DNA from: Hermatobates lingyangjiaoensis | Taxonomy: Eukaryota > Arthropoda > Insecta > Hemiptera > Hermatobatidae | Assembly: GCA_026182355.1 (NCBI GenBank) | Contig: JAPFBL010000234.1 | Location: forward strand, 558,001-622,000 | Direction of reading: 5' to 3' | DNA: 64,000 nucleotides | Part shown: positions 32,590-44,092 of the stretch, one piece after another | Layout: every line of letters starts with the position of its first letter | Numbering within the stretch: position 1 is the stretch's first letter | Notes under the pieces: generated by a model | What the model saw: only the letters and a program-made list of their open reading frames with translations | What the model was told of the DNA's origin: nothing | Database searches by the model: none | Made by a program: the position numbers and the translations under genes

Positions 32590-32660
32590 AAAAATTTTTA
32601 TTTACATATTCCGACATGTTTCGGTATATGAAACGGTCATTATTCATTAGTCTGAGGCCT
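32590..32660 (-). repeat. Family I hammerhead-like repeat, degenerate
   Basis: Minus strand: AUAAUGA where CUGANGA is expected, then CC...ACC, GAAA (32622-32619) and self-complementary ACAUGU before CGG. Helix III is the same hexamer as in family A, but the flanks differ. The core box has two or more substitutions. Confidence 0.5.
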
Positions 32661-32787
32661 TTCACACTGTCATTGAAGAGCGTTTTAAAATTAAATTACC
32701 ACTTATTTTTATAATTTTTTCTTTTTCGACCCACAAAAATTAACAGCAAATAGCAGGGTTATTGTGGGTTTGGTCTATATTCTTGTT

Positions 32788-32842
32788 ATTTGTACACCTG
32801 ATGATGCTATAAAAATATAGCCGAAACGTTGGCGAAAGTGAA
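32788..32842 (+). ncRNA. Hammerhead ribozyme, family K, intact core
   Basis: CUGAUGA (32798-32804) is followed by U, stem II GCUAU/AUAGC, C, then GAAA (32823-32826). Self-complementary ACGU is helix III and U is H17; GGC follows as in families C and D. Core and stem II are complete; stem I pairing is weak in this copy. A (TA)n tract begins 45 bp downstream. Confidence 0.7.
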
Positions 32843-32887
32843 GTGTTTGTTTGTGAGGTCAACCTCAATAACCTTCTTATTGTTTGC

Positions 32888-32918
<31 letters not shown>

Positions 32919-32952
32919 ATTTATATATATATATATATTATATATATATATA
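32888..32952. repeat. (TA)n microsatellite
   Basis: TA-rich tract separating the family K repeat from the family D palindrome. Confidence 0.9.
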
Positions 32953-33845
32953 GGTGTGTTCTCTAATCGGGGGTTCGTCAATTTTCCAGGATAAAAAAAT
33001 CAAACTCTCGTTGCCAACGTTTCGGTTTTATTTAAAACCTTTTTATAGGCATACAAAAAAAGGATAATAAGAAATCACATATCCAACTAAAACATTAAAC
33101 AATATGAAATGGATTGTTAAAACTCATGAATATTACAAGCAGAGATATTTCAGAGATACATAATAACAATATTATTACAGAAGTAAGAATATTTTTAACT
33201 AAGAAAATGAAATTTTACATTATTTAAAGTAACAACAATGTTAGCCTACAAACCTTCGACTAGACTAATAAGTTAACATTACAAATAACCTCATCACTTT
33301 TCACTCAAGGAGAACTAAATAATCAAATTTCACTAATCCTCAGCACAACTCTCCAGATAAATATATTCTTAAATTAGTAATATCACTTCTATGATTAATC
33401 GAACTTAGATCCTTTTTATTTATAACATCTCAAGTGTCTTCCTAATTTGCTCTTCTTTTCTTTTTATATTATGTTGTATCTTCAAATCGAACGTGTGACT
33501 CGTTTATTGCATGCCAGCTAAGGCTTCTTATTAGTCTAGTCGTAGGTTTTGTCCGGCTAAACATTGTTGGTCCTTTAAATATTGTAAATTTCATTTTCTT
33601 ATTAAAAATTTTCTTACTTCTGTAGTAATATAGTTTTATGTTCTCTGAAATATTTTGCTTGTAATATCCATGGAGTTGTAACATACATTTTAATTTGTGT
33701 ATATGTTTGTTGTTGATATGTGGATTTCTTATTATCCTTTGTTTGTAGGCTATGAAAAAGGTTTTAATAAAACCGAACGGTGGCAACGAGAGTTTGATTT
33801 TTTTATCTGGAAAATTGACCGAACCCCGATTAGAGAACACACCTA
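32951..33845. mobile_element. Large palindromic family D hammerhead element
   Basis: About 320-bp inverted arms (32951-33270 and 33525-33845) flank a ~250-bp centre. Each arm carries a hammerhead-like unit, minus strand in the left and plus strand in the right: TAGGC(C)TATGAAAAAGG, a TTTT/AAAA stem, ACCGAAACGTTGGCAACGAG. Terminal words TTCTCTAATCGGGG and CCCCGATTAGAGAA match. The right end continues into ACCTATTCTATCAAACGG (33842 on), the inverted counterpart of 32030-32066. No protein is encoded; the frame at 33469-33840 is a shadow of the repeat. It is most likely a non-autonomous element moved by a PLE. Confidence 0.75.
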
Positions 33846-33889
33846 TTCTATCAAACGGTCGATATATTATTGAATCTGTTATATACTAA

Positions 33890-34090
33890 TATATAACAGA
33901 TTCAATATTCAATAACAGTCCATTCGAAGTTTTAGTTCCGGTTAAGATTGTGTTCCTTTAAATAATGTAAATTTCATTTCCTTAGTAAAAAATTCTTACT
34001 TTCTACCTATGAAAAAGCTTGTAAAGTAAAACCGAAACGTCCGTCATTGAATGTTTTGATTTTTGATCCAAGAAAATTGACCGAACCGAG
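33890..34090 (+). repeat. Family D fragment with internal deletion
   Basis: TAACAGATTCAATATTC at 33895 restarts the family. CCTATGAAAAAGC...AAAACCGAAACGTCC (about 34003-34052) is the plus-strand hammerhead-like unit, and AAATTGACCGAACCGAG is the terminus. Confidence 0.65.
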
Positions 34091-34182
34091 TAGATAACAT
34101 ACTTTATATATTTATATATATTTTTAATATATTTATTTATATATATATATAGACACGAGTAAATTTATAAAGATTTTCACAT

Positions 34183-34370
34183 CATAAACACGTGAATATA
34201 CAATCAATGATCAATCACAATAGAAATTGGGAAAGAAAGACTAAGATCTTTCAACCGTACAAGCGCGTCTTCGTCAGAGTTGGGTTTTGACTTGAGATAA
34301 GACGGTGTTACGGTTTGACAAGATATTAGTCTTGCTTTCCCATTTTTCATTATTGTGGTTTGATTCATAT
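34183..34370. repeat. Family B palindrome with many small indels
   Basis: Both arms are recognisable (CTAAGATCTTTCAACCGT on the left, TTACGGTTTGACAAGATATT on the right). They differ from other copies mainly by one-base deletions and insertions. Minus-strand TCGTCAGAGT is intact, but the stem II region is disrupted. Confidence 0.7.
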
Positions 34371-34423
34371 TTATTATATATAGATATATATTTATATTTT
34401 TTTTTTATATTATATATATAAAG

Positions 34424-34615
34424 ATTTCACATAAACACGTGAAATAACAATCAATGATCAAACCACAATAAGAAATGGGAAAACAAGACTAAGATCATCA
34501 ACCGTAACAAGCGGTCTTCGCTTGAGTTTTTGACTCTGACGAAGACCGCTTGTTACGGTTGAATGATCTTACTCTTGTTTTCCCATTTCTTATTGTGGTT
34601 TGATCATTGATATAT
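34424..34615. repeat. Family B palindrome
   Basis: Inverted arms with the TTTCACATAAACACGTGAAA hairpin at the left. The plus-strand core CTGACGA (34536-34542), stem II and then GAAT in place of GAAA (34561-34564) predict loss of activity. The left-arm unit has lost its CUGANGA box. Confidence 0.75.
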
Positions 34616-34617
34616 AA

Positions 34618-35107
34618 TATAGGTGTATTATGTAATTGGGATTTGGTCAGTTTTCTAGGTTCAAAAATCAAACTCTTGTTGCCAACATCTCGATTTTATT
34701 TATAACCATTTTCATAGGCCTATAAACAAAGAATCATAAGAAATATATAATAGAAATAAATAAGAAATATATAAACATCCAACAAATAAACATTATGAGA
34801 ATGGATAATTACAACGCTTTGATTATTACAAGCTGAAGTATTTTAGAGATAAATAAAATATTATAGCTTAAAGAACTATGAATTTTTTTAATAAAAAAAT
34901 TCAATTTGCATTATTTAAAAGAATTAACAATGTTTACTTATCAAAAGTTTCAACTAGACTAATCAGATAGATTTACATGTAACCTCTGTTCACATTAAGA
35001 ACACAGAAGAACTAAGTTAATCAAATATCGCTAAAACTCTGCATATCACTCCAGAAAAAATATTGTTTAAATTAGTAATTTCATTTCTATGATTAATTGA
35101 ATACATG
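34618..35107 (-). repeat. Family D element, left part
   Basis: It aligns by eye with the left arm and centre of the element at 32951: AAACTCTTGTTGCCAACAT, TTTCATAGGCCTATAAACAA, CAACTAGACTAATCAG and ATTTCTATGATTAAT. It is cut by the (GATA)n microsatellite at 35113. Confidence 0.72.
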
Positions 35108-35112
35108 TGTAT

Positions 35113-35113
35113 T

Positions 35114-35151
<38 letters not shown>

Positions 35152-35152
35152 G

Positions 35153-35245
<93 letters not shown>

Positions 35246-35252
35246 GAGAGAA
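35113..35252. repeat. (GATA)n and (GA)n compound microsatellite
   Basis: GATA repeats to about 35190, then GA repeats to 35252. The minus-strand Ser/Leu/Tyr/Ile repeat frames (35017-35345) are translations of this. Confidence 0.95.
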
Positions 35253-36075
35253 GTGACACAAATAGATGAAGAGTGATATTGAGAAAGAGGGTAATAGAGA
35301 GGGAAAGCAATGTATGAAGAGGAGTGAGGAATGATGGAATGACACAGAAATTGATGAACTTACAGAAAAATATTATTCAACATTTGGTACCTCTATAAAT
35401 ATACCAGTTTTTTCCCCATTCTCTTTGTCTAACACTTCTCCTCTTTTTTTCTGCTTTATTATTCTAATATTAATTCTAATACCTTTTTTCATACACTTTT
35501 CTTTTGTTTTATTCTTTTTTCCACTGTCTTCTTTCCCTTGTCTGAGGAAAATAAGTGAGGAAGAGAAAATAAAATTCAACATACATAGACAAGAAATAAT
35601 AAAAAAAGGAATGATACAGCCAAAAGATTGTGTGTGAAAGATTGACAGATGTAATACAAAAAGAGCGAGTACGATATGAGAAACAGAGAGAGAAAAAAAT
35701 AAATTCCATAACATAGCAAAAGAGAGACAGTGGAAGAAAGAATAACAAATAAAAAAGTGTGTAAGAGAATAATTTAGAATAACGGAAGAAAAAGAAGGAT
35801 GGAAAGTGTTAGATATAGATAGTATGAATTATTCATTTAAAGGGATACAAAATGGAGGATTCTGCTCTTCATTTTTGATGAATTTTGAGAAAGCAGTTTG
35901 TTTTCGGATTGTTCCCTGACGATTAAGTTTGTACCAATATCGTTTTCATTCATTCAATTCATGCATTCATTATTTAATTCACTTCATTTAAATCTCTGCT
36001 TCAATTTACTGCTCTAGATAATTCTGTTCTAAATCATTAGTTATGCAATCCGTAATTGTGTGATATTTACTCATT
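35253..36075. other. Purine-rich then AT-rich DNA
   Basis: No gene recognised. Opposing frames at 35373-35748 reflect A/G versus C/T strand bias. Confidence 0.5.
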
Positions 36076-36249
36076 CTGAGGCAAAATGGATAAACAAACA
36101 AAAGTCTCCACACAAATAAAGTTTTATTCAACAGCAACAACGCGTTTTTAACATGGATGATGAACACAAAGTGTTCGAAACGCGTTGTTGCTGTTGAATA
36201 AAACTTCATTTGTGTGGAGACTTTTGTTTGTTTATCCATTTTCCCTCAG
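36076..36249. repeat. Family H hammerhead palindrome, 74-bp arms
   Basis: The arms 36076-36149 and 36176-36249 share GGATAAACAAACAAAAGTCT and its complement, and TTTTATTCAACAGCAACAAC and its complement, with few mismatches. Confidence 0.82.
36151..36200 (+). ncRNA. Hammerhead-like core, family H
   Basis: AUGAUGA (36157-36163, C3 replaced by A) is followed by a perfect stem GAACAC/GUGUUC (36162-36176) with an AAA loop. GAAA (36177-36180), self-complementary ACGCGU and U as H17 come next. The C3 change may impair function, though its pairing partner G8 is retained. Confidence 0.55.
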
Positions 36250-37099
36250 AATTCTGTTCCAGTTGACTTGTATGATTCAATCCTCTTAGAAATATATTTA
36301 ACGTTTAAAATGAAATAAATTTGGAATACCACTGAAGCTGTAATGACTTCTTATGAGTGGTTTAGTTGAGTTGATCCTTAATTTATTTCTGATTTACTAT
36401 TTGTGATAAACCTCAGTTGCAAACTGTTGCGTACAACAGAGACAATATCGGAGCCACAGTATACAGGATGAAGCAAGTGAGAAAGAATCCAATATTACGG
36501 TAATATTACAAAAAAATTTAACATGAATAATGCTCACATGTTCGTCTGATTATTTACAGTCAAATTTTTTCAATTATTTATTATGAAATCTTTGTTATCT
36601 TATGTATTTATGTCTATTAAAAATTAATCATTAATTTTAAAAAATATAGTTATATTTTATATATTCAATTATTGTAATTAAAATTGTATATTGATAATAT
36701 GAAGTTTAAAAAAAATATTGAAAAAAATTTGAGGTGGTACACACTCAACTTTATAGTAAGTAAACCTATTGCCAAAAATCTGGAGTGACCTACACTCAAT
36801 TTTACTATAAGTAAACATAATGTCAAACTAGTTATTAGTAAGTTATGTTTTGTGTTATTAGCAAGTATTATTTGCTTACATGTGACTATAATAATTTAAT
36901 TAGTTATTAAAAAATTAGTGAAAGTTAGTAAAATCATTGATAAATCTGATATGTTATTAAAATTATTAAACTGAGAGCCTTAATCTCATCCGGATTTTTA
37001 CGCCCTGCTGTCATTCCTGTCGTAATGTATCCGAGTATACATTAACCATTTTTGTAGCTTAATTTAACTTCAGATTTTGAGTGTTTTAATGAACTACTT
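36250..37099. other. AT-rich DNA with a 51-bp tandem pair
   Basis: 36733-36783 and 36784-36836 are related units sharing ACACTCAA and ATAGTAAGTAAAC or CTATAAGTAAAC. No gene was recognised. Confidence 0.6.
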
Positions 37100-37386
37100 T
37101 TTTCAACCAATCCCGGTTAAAATCGTCAGCCCTTTACGGTATTTTTGTTTGATTGGTAATTCTACATTGCGAACCTTAAATTTTGCCTAACTCAAGTGCA
37201 TTTCAAGTAGGAATCTTTAACGAGTATCTGACATCGTACAGACTCGGGACTGATGGCCTCACAGAGGGATGACGTACTCAGATTTATTCACCTCAAGCTT
37301 GAATAAATCGTGGACTAGATGGGTATCGAAGAACCCCGGACTTACCAGTTCAGAGGCGAGTACGTTAACTGAGTTAACCTGGCCTT
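37100..37386 (-). repeat. tRNA-derived SINE copy 7
   Basis: Minus strand: head GGCCAGGTTAACTCAGTTAA (37386 downward), then GTAAGTCCGGGGTTCTTCGA, core GGTGAATAAATCTGAGTACG, TACGATGTCAGATAC, and tail AATCAAACAAAAATACCG. The A box contains a substitution. Confidence 0.86.
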
Positions 37387-39229
37387 TTTTAATGAACTTA
37401 ATAATGTACATAGAGAAGTATCCATTGCTTTCTATAATTGTAGGTATGCTTTCGAGGTGATTTACTGGAATAGTGATAAAATATTTCTACCTCTTCTACA
37501 CCGAGGGTTCGCATTCTTCACATTATGTCAAATATACCTTCCATTTATAGTAGATAACTAAACAAATTTTCAATCCATGCTCTAAATATATTTTGAAATT
37601 TTCCCTTTGAAGATGTACTATTCCTTACAAATATAAGTATAGTTAAAATGAGCTTTTTAAACTAAATTAAACCCAGCTGTTTTTGACATCCTTTCACTGA
37701 TTTTTTCTACATTTATTTGTTTTTGAAGGGCATGGACTCTAACCTGCATATTGGTCAAGCTGTTTATGTTTGATTTTTTTTTCTTATTTCATCTCCAATA
37801 GGAGTCTTTTCATTTTGTAAAAAAATATGAAACATCAAATTAACTGACTAATTGAAATTCTATCAATCATTTCACCAATTATGATGAAAAATATAAATTG
37901 AAATTACTGTTTCATAAAGGCTTGGAAGATAGTATGACAACTGGTTTGATAAAATGAAGAAAAAGAAAGAAATAACGCGAGCAAAATCCTGTAAACCTTG
38001 TGATTCACCAGATAAAATTAAAAATCATAAATTCAGCAAATGAACCATAAATAATAAGCAATCTTTTTAGCAGATGTTAAAAGTTGTTATTAATTGAATT
38101 ACTAAATATAATGGAACAAATAGCTGAAATAGAGATGATCTAATTCATTATATTGTCAATTTGTTTTGGCTATCTTTTGAAACAGATCATAAACACTTGA
38201 TAAAATTGTTGCAAATATTTTAAATAATTATTTCATTATTAAGACATCTTTATTTATCTTTATTTAAAATGATGGTGAAGGATCATATAAACTTTTTAAT
38301 TCCAGTTCTTTAAAATAATAATATACATGTATTGAATAGTTAATGAGGTTAGAGTAGAGTAAAGAAATTCGACAAGTGAAACCAGATGGAAATTAATGCT
38401 TTTAATGTTATAGGTAGTAATCTAAAATTCATGATATTTTAATTTTGCTATTTTTTATAACAAAAATACTAAAAATCTTTGGGATAAAAGGAACAGTAAG
38501 ATTTTGATATAAAGTATATTACAGTCATCATTCTTACGATTAAAAATCTTCACCACCATCATAAACGTCCAAACAAGAAAGTCGCATGCCTATTCAAGGG
38601 TTAAATTTTTGAGAACTATAATTTAGATCTATCAAACAAGGTTTCTACGGTGATTCAAACATTTTTGATACATACATACTCCTTCTGTAAGGCAATAAAC
38701 CACCCTAAAATTATCACAAAAGATTCAGTAGTAGAGCTATATCAATATGACCCTTTGTGTCAACCAGAAATTATAACAATAGGTATTGAAATTAATTCAC
38801 TCAGCATGATTGACAGGGATACTTTTAATTGTTGTTTCTTGTTATTAGGGCACGGAAACATATTCTTATATGGCCCAAGCTTTTGATATAGTATTCTTAA
38901 CATGTTTCAAGATATATGCACAGTAAGTATATTTAGCAAAATAAAAATAATTTAAAATTAAAAAAAAATCATTCATTTTATCATATAAATAAATAAAACA
39001 TCAACTCAGATTATATACACAATAAAGTATATTTAAGACAAACCAAATTTATAAATGAAATATTTAATTTGTTTACCCAACATAAAATAAAATTGATGAA
39101 AGGAATGTGTCTTTATAAAATTACCTGAGAACGTTCGTATTTTATCTGACAGTTGTGTTCAAGTTTGTTTCTGAAATTATTCGTTTTTAACCTCTAATTT
39201 AGCAATTTATCATATATTTGTTGCCTTTA
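37387..39229. other. AT-rich intergenic DNA
   Basis: No supported feature. A 78-residue plus-strand frame at 38650-38886 has no recognised motif. Confidence 0.45.
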
Positions 39230-39550
39230 TTTATAATACATTTGCACTACTGTCATCAGCGAGCACGCAAGCCTCTAGGCTACTCTTGCTCTATGCCTTA
39301 ATTTTATTACCATTGTTTATATTTCGCAAATTTAAAATTTTTTTTGTTACATTTATATGTAATACATTTTCAATATCATCATAGGCGAGCACGCAAGAGA
39401 CTGGCTTCTCTAGATCCATGCCTTTAGTTTATTACCAGTGTTTATATTATCGCAAATATTAAACTTAAAAAAAATTGTTTTGTTACATTTTATATGTAAT
39501 ACATTTACACTACTGTCATCGGCGAGCACGCAAGACAATTGCTACCCTGG
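39230..39550 (+). repeat. ~130-bp tandem repeat, about 2.5 units
   Basis: GCGAGCACGCAAG occurs at 39259, 39385 and 39522, each preceded by TGTAATACATTT-like and (T)ATCATC sequence. Spacings are 126 and 137 bp. Confidence 0.85.
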
Positions 39551-40377
39551 CTCCAATTTTGGGAATATAGTAATAATTTTCTTTTATTTAACATTATTCA
39601 GGTAATAAATAATATATATTTAATTTCAGGTCTCTATTTCCACGTAAAATGGGTGAACAAACAAACAAACAAAACACACGAACTTTATCTACAGAGATAT
39701 TCCAATTATTTTATTTACAATCATAATTCTTTACGTATTGTGAAGTAATACTTGTGTATCATTTGCATGGATATTGAAACTTTTCTGGTTGGAGGTAGCA
39801 ATGTATTCAGCTGTGTTGAAAACAAAAATTTCTTCATATTTGCAATTTATTTAACGTTTTTATATAAATTTATAGTAATGTATTCGACTTTTTTGTTACT
39901 AGCTTTGTTCCATAGTGATATAGAAGGTTAGAACTAAAGAAAGCTGAGCAGATGCTGGTTTAAGGATTTGTGTAATGTTTTATAATAGGATTACTTCATA
40001 ATAGGATTACCGTTAAACCGAAAGGTAATTGTGTGGTGCATCCTAGCTAGCTCACAACCTCTAAGCTGCATTCCTGTTTGCCCCACCGCAGTATTCAGTA
40101 CGCCCATTATTTCATTTTAATAACAATTCACACTTTGTTTCATGCCTTATTCTTTAATACATAATCACAAATTAATGGAATAAATATGATTATTCATAGT
40201 AAAACTATGATATACTGAAACAATGTTTCAGTAATTTCAAACTGGCTCATTTACAAAAAATTTCTTTTATTGTTGTTTACTATGTATACTGACGTAGCAA
40301 ACCCATTATGACAACTTGGAAAATTATTTGATGTAGAAATCTAAAAGGTCCTAGCACTGTTTATATTTCATATATAT
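39551..40377. other. AT-rich intergenic DNA
   Basis: It contains one perfect short palindrome (TACTGAAACA and TGTTTCAGTA with a 1-nt centre, 40212-40232). No gene was recognised. Confidence 0.5.
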
Positions 40378-40402
40378 TCAATGATCAAACCACAATAAGA
40401 AA

Positions 40403-40465
40403 TGGGAAAACAAGACTAAGTTCTTTCAACCGTAACAAGCGGTCTTCGTCAGAGTCAAAAACCCA
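40403..40465 (-). ncRNA. Hammerhead ribozyme, family B
   Basis: Minus strand: GACU, CUGACGA (40452-40446), ACCG/CGGU and GAAA (40427-40424) are intact. The helix III hexamer is changed from AGAUCU to AGAACU, which breaks its self-complementarity. Confidence 0.7.
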
Positions 40466-40476
40466 ACTGATCAGGT

Positions 40477-40539
40477 TGGGTTTTTGACTCTGACGAAGAT
40501 CGCTTGTTACGGTTGAAAGATCTTAGTTTTGTTTTCCCA
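40477..40539 (+). ncRNA. Hammerhead ribozyme, family B, intact core
   Basis: UGGG, GACU, CUGACGA (40490-40496), stem II with one G-U pair, GAAA (40515-40518), AGAUCU, U, AGUU and CCCA. The last stem I base pair is G-U rather than G-C. Confidence 0.77.
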
Positions 40540-40847
40540 TTTCTTATTGTGGTTTGATCATTGATTGTTATTTCACGTGTTTATGAAAAATCTTTTTATT
40601 CATATATATTGTGCATAATTCTTTGATTTTATAGCCAAATTTGTGTCTGTGACATTTCTGGTTCAATAATTAATAAAATCGTCACAAATTCCACCTTTTA
40701 GGGTCCTTAATTTTTAGGCAATTTCTTTGATTTTAGATTTACTTGAGTTACTTTTCACTCTTCTGAACAAACTAGGTCTTCAATTAAGGAAGGGAAAAAT
40801 GAAAAAGAAAAGTCTTGAGAAGAAAAGGTCTTCAAAATGAAAAGGAA

Positions 40848-41175
40848 GGGACCAGGTTAGCTCAATGGTTAACGTACTCACGTTTGTTCACATATTGAAC
40901 TAATATGTCTGGAGTTCCCCACCTGGCCCTCGGTATATTCATGCGGGAGGTGAATAAATCTGAGTACGTCGTCTCTCGGAGAGAACGTTAAGCTGTCGGC
41001 CCCGAGCCTGCATGATGTCAGGTACTTGTTAAAGATCCCTAGTCGAAATATACATGAGTTAGGCAAAATTTAGGACTCCCAATGTAGAATCTGTAGAATC
41101 ACCAATCAAACAAAAAGCCACTAAACGGCTGACGTTTTCGCCCGCTAGGAATTCGATTTGAACAATAAACAAAAA
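40848..41175 (+). repeat. tRNA-derived SINE copy 8
   Basis: Head GGGACCAGGTTAGCTCAATG, followed by ~30 bp of unrelated sequence within the tRNA region. The well-preserved core is GGTGAATAAATCTGAGTACG, CGGAGAGAACGTTAAGC and ATGATGTCAGGTACTTG. It ends AAACAATAAACAAAAA. Confidence 0.88.
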
Positions 41176-41633
41176 TTTTGTCGAAAAGGCAGTTCGACAA
41201 ACCTTTACACAACTAAAATTCATAGAATACAAAAATAAACAAAGTGCATGCTAAGAACCATATTTTGATCAATAGTTCATCGTGAGGAAAGATTTTAAGA
41301 GAAAATGAAGCAAAAAAAAGTCGTGAAACTAATTATAGATCAAAGGACTTGTTTTTGACCTATCAGGCTGAAAACATCTGTGGTATCTTTTCTTTATTCA
41401 TTTGACTTTTAAAAGAAGAACTGTTGTTCAACATAGTTAATATTTTATGTTCTTTAGTTTGATATACATATTAAACGACTGAAATAATGTGAAGAGAGAG
41501 ATAAGTTTCTATTTCATTTAAAATCTCATTCCAACTGAAGTTACATCTGTCTCAAACAGTAATTCATTAAAGAAAGATTTTGTAAAATATAACTGGAGCA
41601 TCTGTTATAAATTTGTTTATTTAACTATTTTTT
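41176..41633. other. AT-rich intergenic DNA
   Basis: No feature seen. Confidence 0.5.
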
Positions 41634-41943
41634 TATTGTTTAAACCGATCCCCTAGCAGGTGATAACGTCAGCCGTTTACCATCTTTTTTTGTTTGATCA
41701 GTGATTATAGAGACTCTATATTAAGAGCCCTAAATTTTGGCCTAACTCAAGTGTATTTCGAGTAGGGATATTTAACGAGTACCTGACATAAAGCTCGAAA
41801 CCTACGGCTTAACGTCCTCTCCAAGGGACGACGTACTAATATTTATTCACCTCCCGAGTGAATAAATCGAGTCCCAGGTGGAGATCGAACCCAGAACTAC
41901 CAGCCCAGAGGCGAATACGTTAAGCATTCAGCTAACCTGGCTC
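41634..41943 (-). repeat. tRNA-derived SINE copy 9
   Basis: Minus strand: head GAGCCAGGTTAGCTGAATGC, B box GGGTTCGATC, core GGTGAATAAATATTAGTACG and CTTGGAGAGGACGTTAAGCC, tail TGATCAAACAAAAAAAGATG. It faces copy 8 about 460 bp away in the opposite orientation. Confidence 0.88.
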
Positions 41944-44030
41944 TAAATACCGTTAAGTAGAATTGAATATTATTTGACATTATAGGAAGAGTGTTGAATC
42001 TCTGTCTAGAAGAGGCAGAGTGCTTTGATCTCATTCTATTTGAATGCACGCCGATTGCCTTGAACATCGATTTTTTTTTCTTTTCATCATGCCTAAAACT
42101 ACAAAAGATATGCGCCTTTATGTAAAATTATTAAGGTCATGAAAGAACTAAAATATGAAGTTGAATGTGGTAACAACAATGGGATATATAATATAACGTA
42201 TATGGCTGCGTAGAGGATGAGTCCCATGAAATTTAGTCCTACAGTTTAATAATTTTATTAACATGTCAAATTGATCAGTGATGTCAGGTCTCTTATAGCT
42301 GATAAAATGATTACAGTCATATGTAATAAAAATGTAACATTATTAATTAAATTATATGTACAGCTACATTAAAATTAAACAAACAATCAGTAGCTAGTCA
42401 AGAGGCTTGATATTATCTTTACTTATTAAAGCTGAGTGTATGCCACTATATATTTTACTTTACTTCTCATAATGTAACAAAGAAAAAATCAATTGATTTG
42501 CCAATGAGTTTGATACTATTTCATATGAGTTTGTTGCTTCTCTATAGGAGACACTATTGAATGAATTTCATATTTTATACAAATCTCTTTCCTATCATGT
42601 AGATGAATCCTACTGTTGTTGGGAAATATTACATGAGTACAAAGCCTCTTTTTCGCCACAAAATATATGTGTAGACAACATTCATTTTCTCGAAGATTTT
42701 AATTTCAGGGTCTTTAAGTGTTGAGATGTACCATATATAAAACCAATAACTGCAATAATAGAAAAGGTTTCAGGATTTTTCAAATAACAACAAATATATG
42801 TTTTACAATAAAATTCAAAAATATTGACCAACGATTGTTTTTAAAAGCTTGTGAACACGATAGAAATTACAAAGTTGTCTTATTGCATTAAAATTATACT
42901 CAAAAATAGATGTTTTATAGAATAAAATACTTTTTTTTCTAATTATATTATAAAAAAGGGTATTGTGGAACATTTTATAATTTCAAAAACCTTAAAATCT
43001 AAAATTAGTATACATGTAAACATTGAAAAATTATGTTGGATAAGTTAAGTATGAGAACGAAGGTTAGACTTGCCTGCAATATTAGCAACACTAAGACCTT
43101 CACTGGAGAAGTGAAATAACTTATCATTTGTCATACTCACTATTTTCCAATTTTTTTGTTTAAATCTTAAAGAATTTTTAAGGACAATTAACGATTTTTA
43201 TTATTAATAAACTGAAATAATGAGACATTCCGAATATTAAATGATTTGTTAAAAGAATATAATTGACGTTAATTATATTAAATACAGAGGACACTTTTAA
43301 AATATTAATTTCTGGTTTATTTAAGTTAGACTTTGTTATAATTAAAAGAAAATAATTGCTTTCTGGATTCAGTTTTTAATTTAAGTAAATAAAGAAATAA
43401 GAAGACTAAACTAAACAAATTCTATTGCGTTATTTTTGACTTACTGGGTTAATGTTCAAAATTAACAAATGACAAAATATCTAATACTTTATAAAATGGT
43501 TGTCATACTTATGTAAGAATCCTTCATTGATTTATTTTATATGCACTGCGTTTTGAAAGATGCAATCTCTTCAATTAGATATCTTCAGAAAAACGTTTTC
43601 ACTGTCTCTTTCTATATCCGTTCCTCAAGTTAAATTCATGCATTCAAAAATTTATTCTCTTGATGAGAATTAAAAGTAACTTTTTCTACTAAAATGCACT
43701 TTTTTTTTCAGTCAAATTCACCCAATTGGAAATGATATACACCATTTAATTCATGCGAAAACCTCGGTGATTTGCAACTATTGGTCAAAAGCTTGATTAG
43801 CAGCAGCTAAAGAAAAATTATTTCTTAAAAATGTGTAATTTTGTGAAACGTTGAAGACATTCTATATAAATAGATAAAAATCTAATGCAGTGATCTATAG
43901 AAGTTTTTTTCCTCCAAAGTAGTACCCCTACTTAGAGGGTGCTTATTGCAATATTTTCACATGCTCCAAAGGGCTAAGGGAATATTATTGTTAAAAATAT
44001 TTTTGTGGAAGGCTTTCTAGTGAGATATTG
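41944..44030. other. AT-rich intergenic DNA
   Basis: No supported feature. Confidence 0.45.
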
Positions 44031-44092
44031 CCACCTGATGAACTGTTGAAATCCTGAGGTCGAAACAGATTGTTTGATTTGGTTGTGAAACT
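44028..44092 (+). ncRNA. Possible hammerhead-like motif, family L
   Basis: CUGAUGA (44035-44041) and GAAAC (44062-44066) are spaced as in a hammerhead. The only possible stem II is short (ACU/GGU with a wobble). ACA-GAU-UGU could form a 3-bp helix III. Stem I was not found. It is a single copy in this window, so support is weak. Confidence 0.25.

Larger units (their letters stand above)
40378..40570. repeat. Family B hammerhead palindrome, best-preserved copy
   Basis: The arms 40378-40466 and 40477-40567 are nearly perfect inverted copies of ~90 bp with a ~10-nt loop. The CACGTGTTTATG hairpin half follows at the right. Confidence 0.85.

Noticed and set aside
33469..33840. 123-aa minus-strand frame
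   Set aside because: It lies wholly inside the palindromic family D element and ends within the hammerhead-like repeat; no protein motif.
35017..35345. Minus-strand frames rich in Ser-Leu and Tyr-Leu-Ser-Ile repeats
   Set aside because: They are translations of the (GATA)n and (GA)n microsatellites.
38650..38886. 78-aa plus-strand frame as a host gene
   Set aside because: No recognised domain, AT-driven composition and no splice or start context.
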